This document shows positions 49,890 through 63,977 of a stretch of 64,000 nt of DNA, in pieces. The position numbers and the translations under genes are program-made. Numbering within the stretch: position 1 is the stretch's first letter; each line of letters begins with the position of its first letter. The stretch is from Varroa destructor (lineage: Eukaryota > Arthropoda > Arachnida > Mesostigmata > Varroidae). The notes under the pieces were generated by a model. The model ran no database searches. It saw nothing but the letters and a program-made list of their open reading frames with translations, and was not told where the DNA came from. Where the stretch lies: contig NW_019211458.1 in NCBI RefSeq assembly GCF_002443255.2, positions 27,122,485 to 27,186,484 of the forward strand. Direction: 5' to 3'.

Positions 49890-50550
49890 TTGACTCACTC
49901 ACGATGCTTTCACACTCTAATCCATTTGGCGGCTGGGCCTAGTTTCCCCGTTCGTCGTCAAATCTACTCTGAAAAAATCCCGATCGTTCGGGGCCTGGTC
50001 TATCCTCTGGCTCCGCCTCCCAGCTTCGGTGCTCGCCAGAGGAGAGGGTACTGCCGGAGCACTACGCAATCCGATTGGTGGTTGAATCACCGGCAACCAG
50101 CACAGCCCGCGCGAACAAGCCGGTTCAACAAAGCGGCCGTACAAAGATCGCCCGGTGGCACGCGTCAGACACGCGAACGAGCCAAGACCCAACAACCAAC
50201 CAAGCGACGAGGCGAATCCGATAAATCGAAGGAGCTGCCGCCTCCACTGCTGCCGCTACTGCACCTAGTAGATCCTGGACTGACAGATCCTAAGCAGATG
50301 CCTTGAACGGTGTCGAACAAGACACAATTCACAATCCTCCTGATTTGACGGGACCCGCAGCCGAGCCGTGGCTGAACCCTAGTCGGACGCTGGCTGGGCG
50401 GGGGGGGGGGGGGGATCTGTATCTTGGGTCCCGTAGCACAAAAAATACTTACTCTACCCACGAAATCTGGGTGGAATACTACGCTCCTGACAGTTTCATA
50501 GGCAGCAAGATAAGATGAAGCGACGAAACCAACAGGAGGTCGAGGGGTTT
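49890..50550. other. GC-rich block with G15 run, possible promoter or 5' exon
   Basis: This block is richer in G and C than its surroundings and has open frames on both strands, as GC-rich DNA often does. It holds 15 consecutive G at 50400-50414. It could be a CpG-rich promoter or 5' UTR, but no motif settles this. Confidence 0.3.
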
Positions 50551-53500
50551 TCAACGTGTCGAGCTATACCTGGTCTTGATCATGTGGAGCCAAGACTGCA
50601 CTTGGTACTGCCAAATGTGCCTTGGAACTGGCGCGTGCCTCCAAACACACACAGATATAGACACTAACGCACATGTGCATGAGAAGCGTCTGATGTATTC
50701 ATATAGTGATGTACATATATTTACATATATACATATATATGGCTGTGGCGATGAATAAGCGCACACGCACTACCAATTGCCGGGCTGATCAGTGGATTCG
50801 AAAAGCCCTAAGTCTTGCCCAGCTGGCTGTACCAAGAACTCGACAGATGCTGCTGTTGTTGCTGGTCCACCGAGGGTCGAGTGGCCAAAGACATTTGGTT
50901 GGTCAAGCGGCGTTGGCTAATTGGAGCCTCGATCAGAGCCACAGGGTTGCATGCTCCTTCAACCTTGAACGGTAATCAGCGGCTCAGTTTCATACCGCTG
51001 TTCGATGGTCATACAGGCTAACGCGCATGGCACAACGGCTTTCGACAATCGTCCATCTATGAGACACTCTTCTATAAAGCAATGTAAGAAAATACGTTAC
51101 GAAAGATTCCAGTCTGCACGAAATTGATGGCCACTACTATGAAAAGCTGGACATTGTTCGCAAAGCTGAAACGGTATCCTCTTGGCATTGAATATTGCTA
51201 ACCTATACGCTTACTAATCCTAGACTTAAAACAGGCTTCGTGTTGGAGGCCAAGCATTGTTTCGGACGCTGAACTTTAAGCATTTCCTTACATCTCCAAA
51301 GTTGGCCATTATAGGAGTTCAGAAAGCGACAAATATTTGGAACAATGACAGCCCATATGACAACATGTATATTAATAATCACCTAAACTTTCTGATACCC
51401 TACGTTGTCCAGAGCCATACCGGATTACTGCTTAACTTTCACGGATGCTTCAAAACCTTATCTAGATCACTTTCACAAAGCAATGCCATAAAAAAATATA
51501 TATATAGTTTTCACAAGCTGGGCCCCACTATGACCAAGGGTTATTTTGGTCACACTGTACAAATCCACTTTGCACTCAACGACGTCTTCCTTTCGTTTCG
51601 AATGCATTTTTTCGTAAGCGAACCATTTAATATATACCAAAGTAACTAAACTAGGTAAAACTGTTTGGTCGCCCTGATGGGTAGTAGCCATTCGGTGCAC
51701 GGGATGGGAGCTTCCAGATTCAGCTGGTCTGCTTTCAATACGAGCAACAGCCGGCTGTCCGCAGCGATACATTGGCAAGAGTGAAAAAGGTTAGTTACTT
51801 CACAGTATCTAGTCTAGGCTTTGCTGTTTATTTCTCTCTATATCTCTCTCTCTCTATAGCGGTCCATTCATTTCAGTCTCCAGATGATCGGTTCTGTCTG
51901 GGTGACAAAGCCATAGACCGCTGGAGGGCTGACAGCGACCGTTCGTGTTAGTTGTCACCGGTTAAAGGTAATGTTGGGTATTAAATTTCTTGATAGCAAA
52001 CAGGTCATTTTATACGGTTCCTGCGAGCAGTACGGAGAGCATAGATAAATCGTTCTCAAAGCGAGTTACGTATGCGGACAAATGTCGATTTTCATATATT
52101 TACATCCTTCAAAAAAGCTTAGAAAAATAATATTTCTAGACGGGTATATTTAGAGACGTCACTTTACTACAATAAAATAGGTGTACATTGGGACACAAGC
52201 TGACCTGTACTGGTTTGTGTCTGGGCGAGACAGTTTCACTAGGTTTCACATTTTACTCGAAGAGGTGAGCTACTACCTCTACGAGATCGTTGCTTTTGGA
52301 ATGAGATCAATTATCTCGTGGATGACAGTCGAAGAGCGCGATGCCCCCCTCCCCTTTTCAACTAAAGAATGAGATGGATGTCTAGCGGATTGACGAGGAC
52401 GGCAGATCGTTTGCGGGGTTGTCACAACTTTTTGTGTGCGTTCGCAGCTTCCCTGCCCTTTGCCGTTCTGATAATTTTCGGCACCCCTCGCACTTACATC
52501 GCAGGTTTACCGTCGCTACCTCCCGCCGAGTCCACAGCTTCGGCGGCCTTCGTTTATGGCTGGAGCAATCCGACCGGTCGAATTGCCCTAGGCGCTGTCA
52601 ACGACTTAACTCAATTTTCCGTTTTCGCGTACGCCTACACTCACTTCGCGTATCAATCGAGCGTTTCTGTAAAGAGATATAAAGCAAGAGATAAAGTGTT
52701 TATGTATGACCAGCAAGAATATGGGTGGTTGTTGTTGTTGTTGTTCCGCGTAACAAAAATAAAATGCAGAGAGTGTCCTCGTCGAAGGTCCTCGTCCCTA
52801 TTAGGGCGTCGGGCAACCGAATTTCAACCTCCGGACGTTTCCCTGTTTGAATGCCTACAGCCTCCGCACATTTACAGCTTATTAGCGCATCCTTTTGTTC
52901 GGTGCCCTGCGATGAGCTAAAGTGGTTGAGTCTCTTCTTTCTTCGCTGGATCGTGATGGTTAGAATCGCTTAGTGAAGCTGAAGGGAACGCCAAGGGTGA
53001 ACACCGCCAACAACATCAGCAAGAAAAACTACAACAGCAAATGGGTCGGCAAGATTTCTCAGCTCATCATATTCTAGCTCGGGATTAACCTCACACTTCC
53101 TGGAACAGGATGAAGACTCTTGAGACCCGCAAGGCTTCAACAAGCTCGGCTGTAACAGCAGCAGCGGTAACGCAGCTTTCAGTTAGGCAGCACCTCGAGT
53201 CCACCCTCAATACACAACCAGCAAGACTAAAATCGCTTCCTCAGAACTGAGGCTTGGTACCGCTTGTTAACAGACAAAAGCAGAAGATGCAGGATCTGAA
53301 TATTGGTTACACCTGTACACCACGCCGCCATAGGGCAACCCCTGAAGTTAGTCGAGCGGAGGCGGAGGTGGCTCTCGTCTTTACAGAAGAATCACTTGAA
53401 CGTTAATTCCCACTGAAGGATCAATGTCTAGTAGGGGGCAAACCGATAGGGCGATCGGCTTAAAAAGCCACTGCTAAGGAAGATACATACGTAGTTCACC

Positions 53501-56500
53501 TACTCCTCAACCTATCAAAACCTTTGAATTACAATGACCTTTTTTATGTATATTTGTTAATAGGAAACGATTATCTCTTATTAGATAATCAGCGGTCGAA
53601 AGCACACGAAGGGGGATAAATGGAAGCACACGAAATGAATAGGTTAATTTCACCGTTCGGAAGGCCTTCATCTAGTCATAGTATAGCACTTAAATTCTGT
53701 ATAACAAGCCCCAAGATCTGAAAGACCAAGAAGTATCAACCTTTAGCTGTCAGAACACAAAAATGTAGCCAGTAATCGAAGAAATAATGGTCTTTAAAAT
53801 GACTGTTAATTTCTAGCTCTTTAACAACTTTTACGCAACTACACCTGCTGTGTATTCTTGAATGCTTTCCACCTTGCGCAGGGAAATCTACTCTTTGGAA
53901 TAATGAGCCATTTTGGCTATGCTCAATAATACCCTTCAGAACCTCGAAAAGTCTCTAGGAACGAAATAAACTGTAAGACACCACCGTGTCCTCTAACGCG
54001 TATTCGCGTTGTAGGTCCATCCCTGTTCCCTCGATACCCATAGCTCTCTCTCTCTCTCTCTCTCTCACTCTATCTCTCTCTCTAACTTTATGGTATCTAT
54101 ACATGTAACAAGAAATTGGCTCGAGCAAAGAAACACACAACTGTGGTACTACTGAAAGCCCAGATTCCTAGAAACTCTGCAGCAGGGGCGTCGTGAAGAA
54201 TCATATAAATGAATATCACAATCCGCACGTTCACAGGCACAGAACACTGCGATCCCCTTTCGTATCGCGTTTCCTGCGGCCGTCAGCGTAGGATTGATTC
54301 TTCTGCTGTGCATATCCTTGTTTTTGAGTTCCCGGAACGCGGCACTTTGAAAAGATCGGGCGAAGCCGTAGGGCTGAGTAGTCGGCAAAGAAAAACTCGC
54401 GAAGTCTTTCTTTGTCGATTGCCCTCACCACCAGCTCCCTGTATTTCTGCGCCTTTACCTGTGCCTGAAACGTGCCTAAAGTTTCACCGCGGTACAGCCA
54501 TGGGAAGATGAGATCGTACAAAGGTATGGCGAACTCAAGTACCGCAGGCGTATTTGCAATATGTAGGCAATATTAAACTGTAAATAACCGCTTCATTGGA
54601 AATATGAAACAGATAAGAATAGGAAGTTAATTGACCATCGTTCATCCGATGTTGGATAGAATATGCGCTGCTACACGAAAAATGCTTTAAAGACATTGTA
54701 TGGGAATGTAGATCTATTTGCCTATGGCTCTTTCAATGTCAACCGATTACCGAAATGGGAGAAAACGTCGTCATTGGTGGGCTTCCTATGCCTAATGAAT
54801 TCGACATAAATACTAACACAAAATTACCTTCTAGGAAATAGCCTTTCAAATAACAGAAGGTTTTAACATGGCCTGCACGCCCACAGCGATGCAATCGAGG
54901 AGCGACTTTAATCGAAGCCAATCAAAATTTTCCTCCATCCGTTTCCGTTCCTACATCCGTTCTAATTGGGTATGATACTGTGTATTAGGCCACCACAACC
55001 TACGATTCAGTGAAGAGCAAGCTATAGAAATTGGAATTGATGGTAAAAATAGCGAAAATAAAGAACAAAATGTAATATGAATACACTTATACAGAATATC
55101 CGATACCTGCCATCATCAGCTATTGTATTTATTTCCCAGTATAATATGTCTCGACTTAAATTCAGGTTTATCCCATATTCAGTTATGTGCGACCTAATGG
55201 TACAAACGGTTGATTATACCTTGTATAAGTTCATATAGTTGTGAAGACGAAGCTAGTTGTATTTATTGGGGTAACGATCCTGACCAGACCGGAAATGTGG
55301 ACGTTCAACAAATAAAACAATTATTTATCTAAATAAACTCTATAATAGCATATAAACGTATTTGGCAGATCAATACAGCGTATTTTATAAGTATATATTG
55401 TCTTTATTTGCTTACATAGGCATGTATTAATAATTCGAATTATGTGCCGCCATTTGCCCTTCTAGTAGTTTGTTGTTTGACCCCTCGATTTAGCTTGCAA
55501 CGAATGCAACGACTCCGAGCAACATCATCGTTTGAAGCTTCGCAACTGCCGCCACATCGTATGCTCGTTGCAACGTCACTCTTCAAAACCATTGAAACAG
55601 CTTTCATCACAAGCCCTATGTTAGCTAACGTTCTCGTCTGAGGCAGACTTGTATTTCAGGCAGTCTCTAACCGATATATAATGTAATAGAGACAAACCCC
55701 TCTCCGCCGGTGACCCCGCCGAGGCTAAATTTGGTTCAGCGCTGGTTCAAGCTCCGTAGCTGGCACGATCCCAGCAAAAGTTTCGCTCTCTCGAAGTTTC
55801 AAACAGGATTTCCTGCAATACAGGAAGGCCACGGCCGTTGCTTCAGCAGTGACGGCGATGGGGAGATGATCTCCTTTAGTCAGCGCTGCTACAGTGCGTT
55901 ATGGCCAATACCGTGCCATTGGCACTCCGCGGGGTTGGCTGCGTTCAGTTCGAACTCTGTGCTTCGAAATTGAAGCTCCGAACCTCAAACCTAACCTGCA
56001 AACTTTTGCTTCAAGCTCTACTATACCTTCGGCGCTTGCGCTCTTCGTTCTAACTGCCGTCGTCCTGCTTGTGTGTGTATAGTTTTTCTAATATACGGAG
56101 ATGGTGCGCTGCGAGAAAGAAAAATAACAGTGACGCGTCTGCTCATTTCCAAAAGGGAAGTGTGCGCCTGAGGAGCTGAACACTCGGAGCTGTCACCTCG
56201 GCTGTTTCCTTGGATCAGAGTATCTGATCGTGATCCGGCTCATGACCTGATCCAGCCTTTGGGCTTGCAAGGAATATCAGCTACCGCAGTCAGACATACA
56301 GCTCACAGTGAGCACAGAAGGCTCTATCAGTTTCTGGTTCGGCGATATGCCCGTCCATCGTTGCGGAGGAGGCATAGCACTGCCACAGTCCCGATCTCGA
56401 CAGAAAGAACTATAGTAGACGCAACAATGACATTGTTTTACAGGGAAAGACAATCGCTATAAATAGAACGTATCGACTGAATCAGCAGCCTGAAAGTTGC

Positions 56501-58599
56501 TTCTGCTTGTTTAAGCTTTCTCTTGAAACCGGTAACAAGTACATCTGTCTGAACTATTCAAAGGCTGTTACTCCGCTGATAAGCGATGATGATTGAAATA
56601 GGCCATTAGAAAGCTTGTGATAACGATACAGAGAAGCACGCTCGCGTAGATGACAATGCGTTGCAGAGAAATCGAAGCTACGATGGGGTGAGCTCTGTTT
56701 GTTGTGATGAGATATATCTTTATCTGGATCGCTCATATTTGTATACCAATATAATACGTAATTACGCTGATAACGAAAATGGCAATAACAATAATGAACA
56801 AAAAAAAATGTTATAAACCTATGCTGCGTCCTGACACGTTTATACTTGTTATCTATGACGACTTAGACTAACTTTCGAACGCAAGCACACGTCACGTAGA
56901 TGTATCACAAAACCCCATCGTATCGGAAATGATTATGACAACGGCAGTTCGTTCTCTGCAGGATATTGGACCCTACGACGATCGTTACTGGATAGGCGCA
57001 TTTAGAGTCTTTCTGGTGCCATAAAAGTAGTCATCGTAGTAGTTACGTTCGATGGAGTTGAACTTTGATTTAGAGGGACAAATGAATGATAAAGTTGTTA
57101 TCCTGCCTCTCCGTTCTTATACAGATAACAAACATTCAACTTATTGTCGACGTTTAAATGAAGCACTACCAGGTGAATTTTTTCCCTCAAGATAGTAACA
57201 ATGGACAGCGTTTCAGACTTTTGCCAAATGTCTCCTTACGTTACAACACCAAGCTGACAAACACTTCATGGCTATTGGTCCGATACAAGGTTAAACAGGA
57301 AGGTTCGTTACCCGGGATAGATAACTTCGAGTTCTATTTCGGGTTAAGTAGCAGTTTACGTAGTGACATTAGCAGGCTACTTTCTAGTTTAATTTCTCCC
57401 CAGTTACAAATTAGTCTTAGTTCCATAGAAGCAAGCCTTGGCGGTTACTTACTAACCTTCCAGCCTATACGATACGGCCTTTACAGTTCCTCTTTCCTTA
57501 CGATTTTCACTTAAATCGTTTTCCCGCATTGCTAACACAAGCAGCAGCTGTGTAATATTGACGCATGTTACCCAACGATCAGGTAACTTGGGCCGTTACT
57601 TTTCTATCCTGATGGTCGTTTCATCGATTTCTTCTATAAAACTTGTTTATTTACTCTATTCCTTATTCTAACCGTCGACTATTATATTGTAAGCCGCTAA
57701 TATTGGTAATAACCTTGTCGTGTCTGGCTCTCAGCCCGAACGCAGAGCTCAAAAAAGGCAGCGGGCAGCTGGTAACAACGCTGTGTCTTTGTTCCCCCCA
57801 AAGTAGCTATTGCTATTACCAGACCTACTTTTTTTTTCGTCTACAGAAACACAATACTGTAGCCCCCATGCAAAGTGGCCATTGTAGGGCAGAGAACAAT
57901 ACCCACCGACTACTTAGTCTCGGACCCCCTGTGCCGCGTTGTCTCCGCTATACTTGCTTATCTACCTTGCCACATGGTATAATCTATAATTGCAATATGC
58001 TATTCACAGCATAATGGCAATGCTTGCTTTTATACGCTATGTGCTATATATATATATGCATTTTTGTTGAAAGATAAACAGCGCGGCACTGGCAAAATTT
58101 GACCAGATGCCAGAGTCTGGTTTCCCCAACGTTGTAAGTCAACCACCGGCCGAGCCCACAGAACAAACACGCGACTCTGCTCATCATTGAGTGACTGTTG
58201 TTGATATCGTTGTCCATTTACCTACAGTTGCCGTACTACGCTGACCAACTATTTTGGTTCCTCTATTATTAATTGTTATTTAAATTCGTAGCTGGATATA
58301 ATAACAGTATTATCATGTTAATGATAACGTTATTATCTTGTTGCCGCTGTTACAGATTCTGAAAGTCAAATGAAGAGCAGTCACTCATACGTCAGGTCAG
58401 GCCAGATCAATTCAATGATGGTCTATTGTGTTTCATGGCCGTAACGGCGAGGCAGCACTCGGCACTGTAACAGTGTAGGTAATAATCAAACAACATATTA
58501 TCGTCGTTGGGGTTTAAAGTCGTATGGTTTAGCTAAAATCAATCGCGGGTATCATTTGAAAGCTGGAACTGTTCCGGAACGCGTGTGTTCAAGATGAGT
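50551..58599. other. No supported gene
   Basis: Candidate frames at 51257-51649 (plus), 52369-52920 (plus), 54231-54521 (minus) and 57158-57514 (plus) are not recognisable. A minus-strand stretch near 54840-54940 reads ENFDWLRLKSLLDCIAVGVQ after a TAG acceptor and may be an exon, but I cannot find its partner. A minus-strand stretch at about 50800-50960 ends DQQQQQHLSSSWYSQLGKT. A TC/CT repeat is at 54043-54083 and a GTT run near 52725. Confidence 0.3.
54043..54083. repeat. (CT)n microsatellite, interrupted
   Basis: CT units with two interruptions (ACTCTA). Confidence 0.93.
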
Positions 58600-59600
58600 G
58601 AATTGTTCTACAAAAAAATTGCTAATTTACAATTTTTATTTCGATGAAGGCGCAGGCCTATGCTGCTCAGGCCAATAAAAAATGGGTTGTGTTTTTGCTT
58701 AAAGTCCGTTATCAAAAGGAACATCCCGAGGGTGGTCTTGTCGCTAGATTGCTCCCCACAGCGGTTGACTAATTACAGAAGAGATTTTCACTAAAAATGA
58801 AGTAAAACTGACACGCGAGTGAAATCGACATGGTATGATTAAGGAAAATAAACATCTACCACCAGACAGTTTTAAAAAATGCAGGCTACAAAAAGAACTC
58901 GATGTTTGGGTGCCACACAAGATGGCTCCCGATTGGAAACAATCCGACCGTATTTCGATCTGGGAATATACTCAGGAACGTAATAAGATCGAACTATTTC
59001 TAAGACGATTGTTTACGGGTGATGAAAACAATAATATGGGAATAGAAAACAAATGTACTTTACAACCTGTGGTAGAGGTCAGACCGACTGCCAAAGATGG
59101 TGATGCTGAAATTCGAAAGGAATCATATACTATGAGTTGTTGCCGCATGTTAAAACGATTAGTCAGAATTTCCACCGCCAATAACTAGCAAAATTACAAG
59201 AAGCCATTAAAAAAACATCGACCGAAACTAGTGAACGGAAAAGGGTCTTCCGCCATGACAATGGCAGATCATATACATGTTCAGCTAGCCGGCAAAATTG
59301 AGAAAACTTGAAGGGGAATCTTTATTGTGTTAAGATAAGGCTATGATTTGTTTCGACCGCTGCAGAACTCCTTCAATGGTATTCACTTAGTCTCAGCTGA
59401 AAAATACTAAAATCAGTCGTCACAAGTTCCCATTTGGAAATCGTACAAGTTCCACAGTTGTGGGACTATGGTGTTACCAGAAAAATTCAAAAAAGCCATC
59501 ACTCGAAATGGCACATATCCACATTTCCTTGAAGTATAAGAAAATATTATCTTTGCTTTAAAAACGGTTAGTACTTTTTGACAACTCATATACAGTGCAG
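58600..59600 (+). mobile_element. Second decayed mariner transposon
   Basis: Mariner transposase pieces on the plus strand, in more than one frame. AAQANKKWV near 58650 recalls the N-terminal helix-turn-helix. KELDVWVPHKM is near 58890, then DRISIWEYTQERNKIELFLRR. TGDENN follows, with the first catalytic Asp codon at 59021-59023. FRHDNGRSYT has the second Asp at 59257-59259. LFRPLQNSFNGIHLVSAEKY is near 59350 and MVLPEKFKKAITRNGTYP near 59470. Stops and frame changes make it inactive. A 3' end resembling mariner termini (AACGGTTAGTACTTTTTGACAAC split across 59561-59585) is present; the 5' terminus was not found. Compared with the copy near 6.5 kb it keeps more of the first catalytic region. 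Confidence 0.8.
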
Positions 59601-59605
59601 TATAA

Positions 59606-59633
59606 GGGGGGGGGGAGGGAGGGAGGGAGGGGG
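59606..59633 (+). repeat. G-rich tract with G-quadruplex pattern
   Basis: G10 followed by three AGGG units and AGGGGG: five or more runs of at least three G separated by single A, the classic intramolecular quadruplex pattern. It lies just past the mariner end. Confidence 0.9.
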
Positions 59634-62600
59634 TCTAAAGATATGTATGACAAAGGGGTATTTTTTATTGTTTTTTTTTTAACCACTTTTATCTCTAAAT
59701 TTCTAAAGTGATGAAGTCAACTCAAAAGATAATAATTTATAATAATGAAATGATAAAAAAAAGCAAAGTGGATCAATAGCTTTATGGAGCAGCAGCTGTT
59801 TCGGTAAATCGTCTGCTCAAGAACGATATTGATACAGTTAATCAGTAACTAGAAAACGGGACGCGTTCATCTTCAGTGCCTCTACCCCACCCAATGTGGC
59901 GAGTCCAAGAATATATGGCTCTCCTTACACGTATCTGTAGTCAATGCATGGCAATAGAAATTATCGCTCCGCGATATACAGTCATTCAGTAAGTGATGTA
60001 TTTTTCCGCAGTCATTTCAAAACGAACGTTAATTTACTGATTATTACAGATTCAAGATGATTGCACACGCTTTTGAAGCTTATAAATGATTAGTGCATTA
60101 TGGATTATCTCGTACTATTGACTGGACAATGAACATAGGTAAAAGACCTGTAGTTGCCTATCTGCAGAACTGCAGAGTATCATCTATAGGTCCCCGGAAA
60201 GCTGAAAATTCATTTGAAGGCTGTCCACGTTTGAAATTCCATATGATAGTACTATGCCAGCCCGATCATTCAATCCAATGCTGAAAACTACCTACGCTAG
60301 CTGAACGTTCATCGCAATCTGACTCCTATTGAATTCTCCCTTTCCGTGACGCGATGCGAAGTTGTCCAAGTGCCGTGTTGCCGTCGCTTGCTGCGCGGCA
60401 CCAAAAGACTCTCCAGCTAAACGATCCACCTCCGCGTTACTGCTAGCTTTTGCCTTTTTACTGGCCGCGCTGGTTCGCCTCGTTTTCGTCCATCGCTTAC
60501 CGATTCGAGACTCGAGGGCCAACGGACGACGCAAGGAGTGGCTCTGCTCTAATGGCTCTCCGCGCCATTGAACCGCACGGAGTCACACCGATGGGATGGA
60601 AGATCCGGTTCAAAATTGCCGCCGCCGCTGCTTCTACCGCGCTGAGACCAATATCACACTACTGCCACCACCCGCTATATTTCTGCTGGCCGTCGCCACT
60701 CTTCTGAGACCAGGGCCTGTCGTTCACAAAGTCAGCGTCGTCGACAGACCGGCAGACCATATCCCCAAGGCCCTCACTGTACCTCGATCTTTCTCATTTT
60801 TCGCTGCCAACAACGAAAAAGTTTTACGATAGCGGTAGTGACAACAGCGTGCAGCGGCCGAAGGGATTGCGCCACGTTGTTATGACTACGCAGCGCTGGA
60901 CCGCATATGAGTTTCATACAGTTCTCATAAAAATCAAGCGAAGCAGCCTCAACCGCGATCGCTGTCTGTGTAAACGGCGTTTCCGGCTATCGGCCATCTT
61001 TGTCCTTAACTTTAGGACATGAAGAGTCAACACATGGGCGGACTTAGCTGACCGCTACAATGATTCCAAAAGGCAATTCTAGCACAACGATTCTAGCGAT
61101 TTTAGAGACCGGCAAGCGTTCAACTCTCAGATCTATATACGCTTTTAAAGGCACATTTTACGCATATGTCCGTATTGGAAATGGCAGTCGTATAACATTC
61201 TGAATAAATGAGCTTAACCAAAAGTTGCAAAGTTTTCTGGCTCAGCACAGGCCCACAAACGGAAAAGTCCGAGCCAGAATTTGCTTCGTAATCACACGGA
61301 TTATCCTATTGATGATGACTAAAGCTTAGTAGTGCTGAAGGGCTTCTCGGTTAAGGCGGGGGCGTCGTCCTAGAATAGCTCTCAGAGCAGTTCGCCTTTC
61401 GCTTTCGACAATCCCGAAGCTTCACCCTCATAGACCTCACAAAGTGGCTTTGCCGGTCGCCAGTCTAGCCGGTCCCTAATACACGTCAAATTCCAACAGG
61501 TGAACGTCGAATCCGAAAAAGTTAAACACCGCTAAGAAGCCAGCTCGATCGCTTACTTACCGCAACGATTCTTCGGCCACTTCTGCTGCTCCGAGTCAGA
61601 ATACTTCTTTCTGCTCTAACCAGCCGATCGCATTCGGATGCTGGATCCGCTTTTCGCTGGTCAAACGGCTCCTGCTGCCGACCATCGCCTCGACCAAACC
61701 GAAAATGCTCATCTGCAAGCCATCCGAAGATGGCCAAAAAGCCATAGCCTCCCACAATTGGATCAAAGATGCATCTACCGATTTACGCACTAACGGATTA
61801 CTGATGTAATAACGAAGCACAAGCGAGCGTCGATTTAACAAAACACCATCTATATATACCTTTAGGACACAAACAATGAAAAAAAATGGTTGTCCGAACA
61901 ATTTTTCTAAATCATCGTCATCATTGTTTTCGTCACCAGTAGCCACGTCATCACGTTATCCGAGCATACGTAAGCTAGATGCTTAGAGAGACGATCCGAC
62001 CTAGCGACAGCCTTTCGCGTATAACGTGTACTTAACTACTCTGACGGATGGATAGGTCCCCAGATAAAAACTCCGATCGCAACCGTTGCAGGAGGATTTT
62101 TTGCGGATTCTTTGATTTAACAAACGCTCTGGCTAATCATTTAAGTTCTACTTATCGTGAATTAGTTAAGCTCAAGGTTCGATCTAGTTTCTATTTAAGT
62201 TCGCGCTAAATTGGCGCTTTCTAACGAAGTTCCTTGGGGTCATTTTAACCGCAGACAAAATGACGTTATCCGTGCTCGGGGTGCTAGGTAGGGGTAAGTT
62301 AATTTTGTAGCTGTAGTTCTGCCACTCGTAGCGACAGAATGGGCGGTGACGGACTGCAGCTGAAAAACAAGAAATGCATCTAGGTATATAGATACGAATC
62401 GTGGGGGTTTTTTTTTCGCACGTCAACGAAAATGTATTGCATATCTATCTATTATTGTATCGGCTACTTTTAAGAGGTGCCTTCAAATATTTTCGCACTT
62501 TACGGAAGCGTGAGGTTTAAATTTGACTAGTTTTCCTCGGGCATTCAACAAACTTTGAAGTATTTAATTATGTTTCCGATACGTGTAACATAAACGGCAC

Positions 62601-63457
62601 ATTTTTCCTAGATTCGAATAAATTATTACGACTTCGCCTGCACAAGGCCATGGCCTTTTTATTGACGTCAGATAATTTTCACACGGATTAGTTCATAGAA
62701 TATGAAGTTCGAGTCCGCATGAAAAATAGGACTTTCGATTCACACCTTTTTTTCGGCTTTGACGTGGGCGTACAGCGTGATTCTAAAGGATAAGATAGCA
62801 TGAGCTGCAAATATCCCATTAGCCATAGCGTTGACCCACCGCGAAAAAATTTCCCTTGCATCATATGCAAAGCCACCTGACCCAACTTTTTACATATCTA
62901 ATTTTGAGGTCACGACTACAGCGGGGTCTACCTACGAGTAGATGGATATCGAGCATTTTACAATGTATTTGTTGCACTATTCGTGCGAGTATTCACGCCC
63001 ACTATCTCTTACAAAAATCTACCCTTTTACAGATCTTAGATACCTATTTGCGGTTTGTTACTTCTTCATTATCTCGGAGACGATGCAGCAGCGAATAATG
63101 AATGCAAAACACGACTTCTGTTGTTTTCCTAATATCCTTCAGCGTTTTCAGAATTTCATACGTCTGTTCCTTTTTACAGCAGACGCACAAACCATAAATT
63201 CAGCCCATTGTCGCTTAATGGCAGCATATAGTATTCTCAGCACTCAGACATGGCCAAACGCTATGTACTTCTGGATATTTGTGTAATCGTTGTACGCGCA
63301 TGTGTGTGTTTTGCGTGCACAGCTGGTATCAGCTAAAAAAAAAAATCATCGTAGAACGAGTCTGGGAGTTGAAAAAACTCGGTGACGCTTCCCTTACGTT
63401 TATAATTGTTCTTATCGCCAGTGTTATCTCATCCGCTGCTTACACGCTGATAAGGAC

Positions 63458-63481
63458 TAGATAGATAGATAGATAGATAGA
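63458..63481. repeat. (TAGA)6 microsatellite
   Basis: Six TAGA units. Confidence 0.95.
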
Positions 63482-63952
63482 CAAAGCGCGTCGTCATATT
63501 GCTGTTGGCGAGTCAGCCCAAAGCGCCCCGTTGGGTGATGCAAAAAAGTTGTTCACATTCTACTACTATATTATTATAATAATAATAATACATAGAATAT
63601 TTGACTACTGAACTGATACGGTTCATGTGGACGAACAAAGTGCTAGCGATAAATAAATAAATAAACGCTGAAACGCACTGCGGTTTGATTTTCTTAGAAA
63701 AAAAAAAAATTGTTCAACTCTTCGTTCTTCGAGGTGACGAAATGCTACCTCATTCACCACTTGGAAGTGAAAAGCAAAAAAAAAACAAAAAAAAGAAAAA
63801 AAAAAGAAAAAAAAAAGGATATGACATAAGCAACGTGAGCCTTCCTAGCCGTTCTGGGCCATTTAAGTAATCATAGGACAACGTGAAACCACACGACACA
63901 AAATGCCCATTTGACAATTGTTCCACCGTCGTCCCTAAGGTGTTATCGCAAT

Positions 63953-63977
63953 GTCGTCGTCGTCGTCGTCGTCGTCC
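63953..63977. repeat. (GTC)8 microsatellite
   Basis: Eight GTC units close to the window end. Confidence 0.95.

Noticed and set aside
51257..51649. 130-codon plus-strand frame with an opposing minus-strand frame
   Set aside because: Both strands are open, as expected by chance; neither resembles a known protein.
52369..52920. 183-codon plus-strand frame
   Set aside because: Open in GC-richer DNA, with no motif, no clear splice context and a GTT repeat inside; not enough to call a gene.
54231..54940. Possible two-exon gene (ENFDWLRLKSLLDC and IPLYDLIFPWLYRGETLG)
   Set aside because: The pieces look protein-like, but no donor/acceptor pair joins them in phase and no family is recognised.
57158..57514. 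118-codon plus-strand frame
   Set aside because: No recognised motif and no supporting splice or neighbour evidence; left as unassigned.
63685..63870. Lysine-rich frame
   Set aside because: It is translated A-rich low-complexity DNA.
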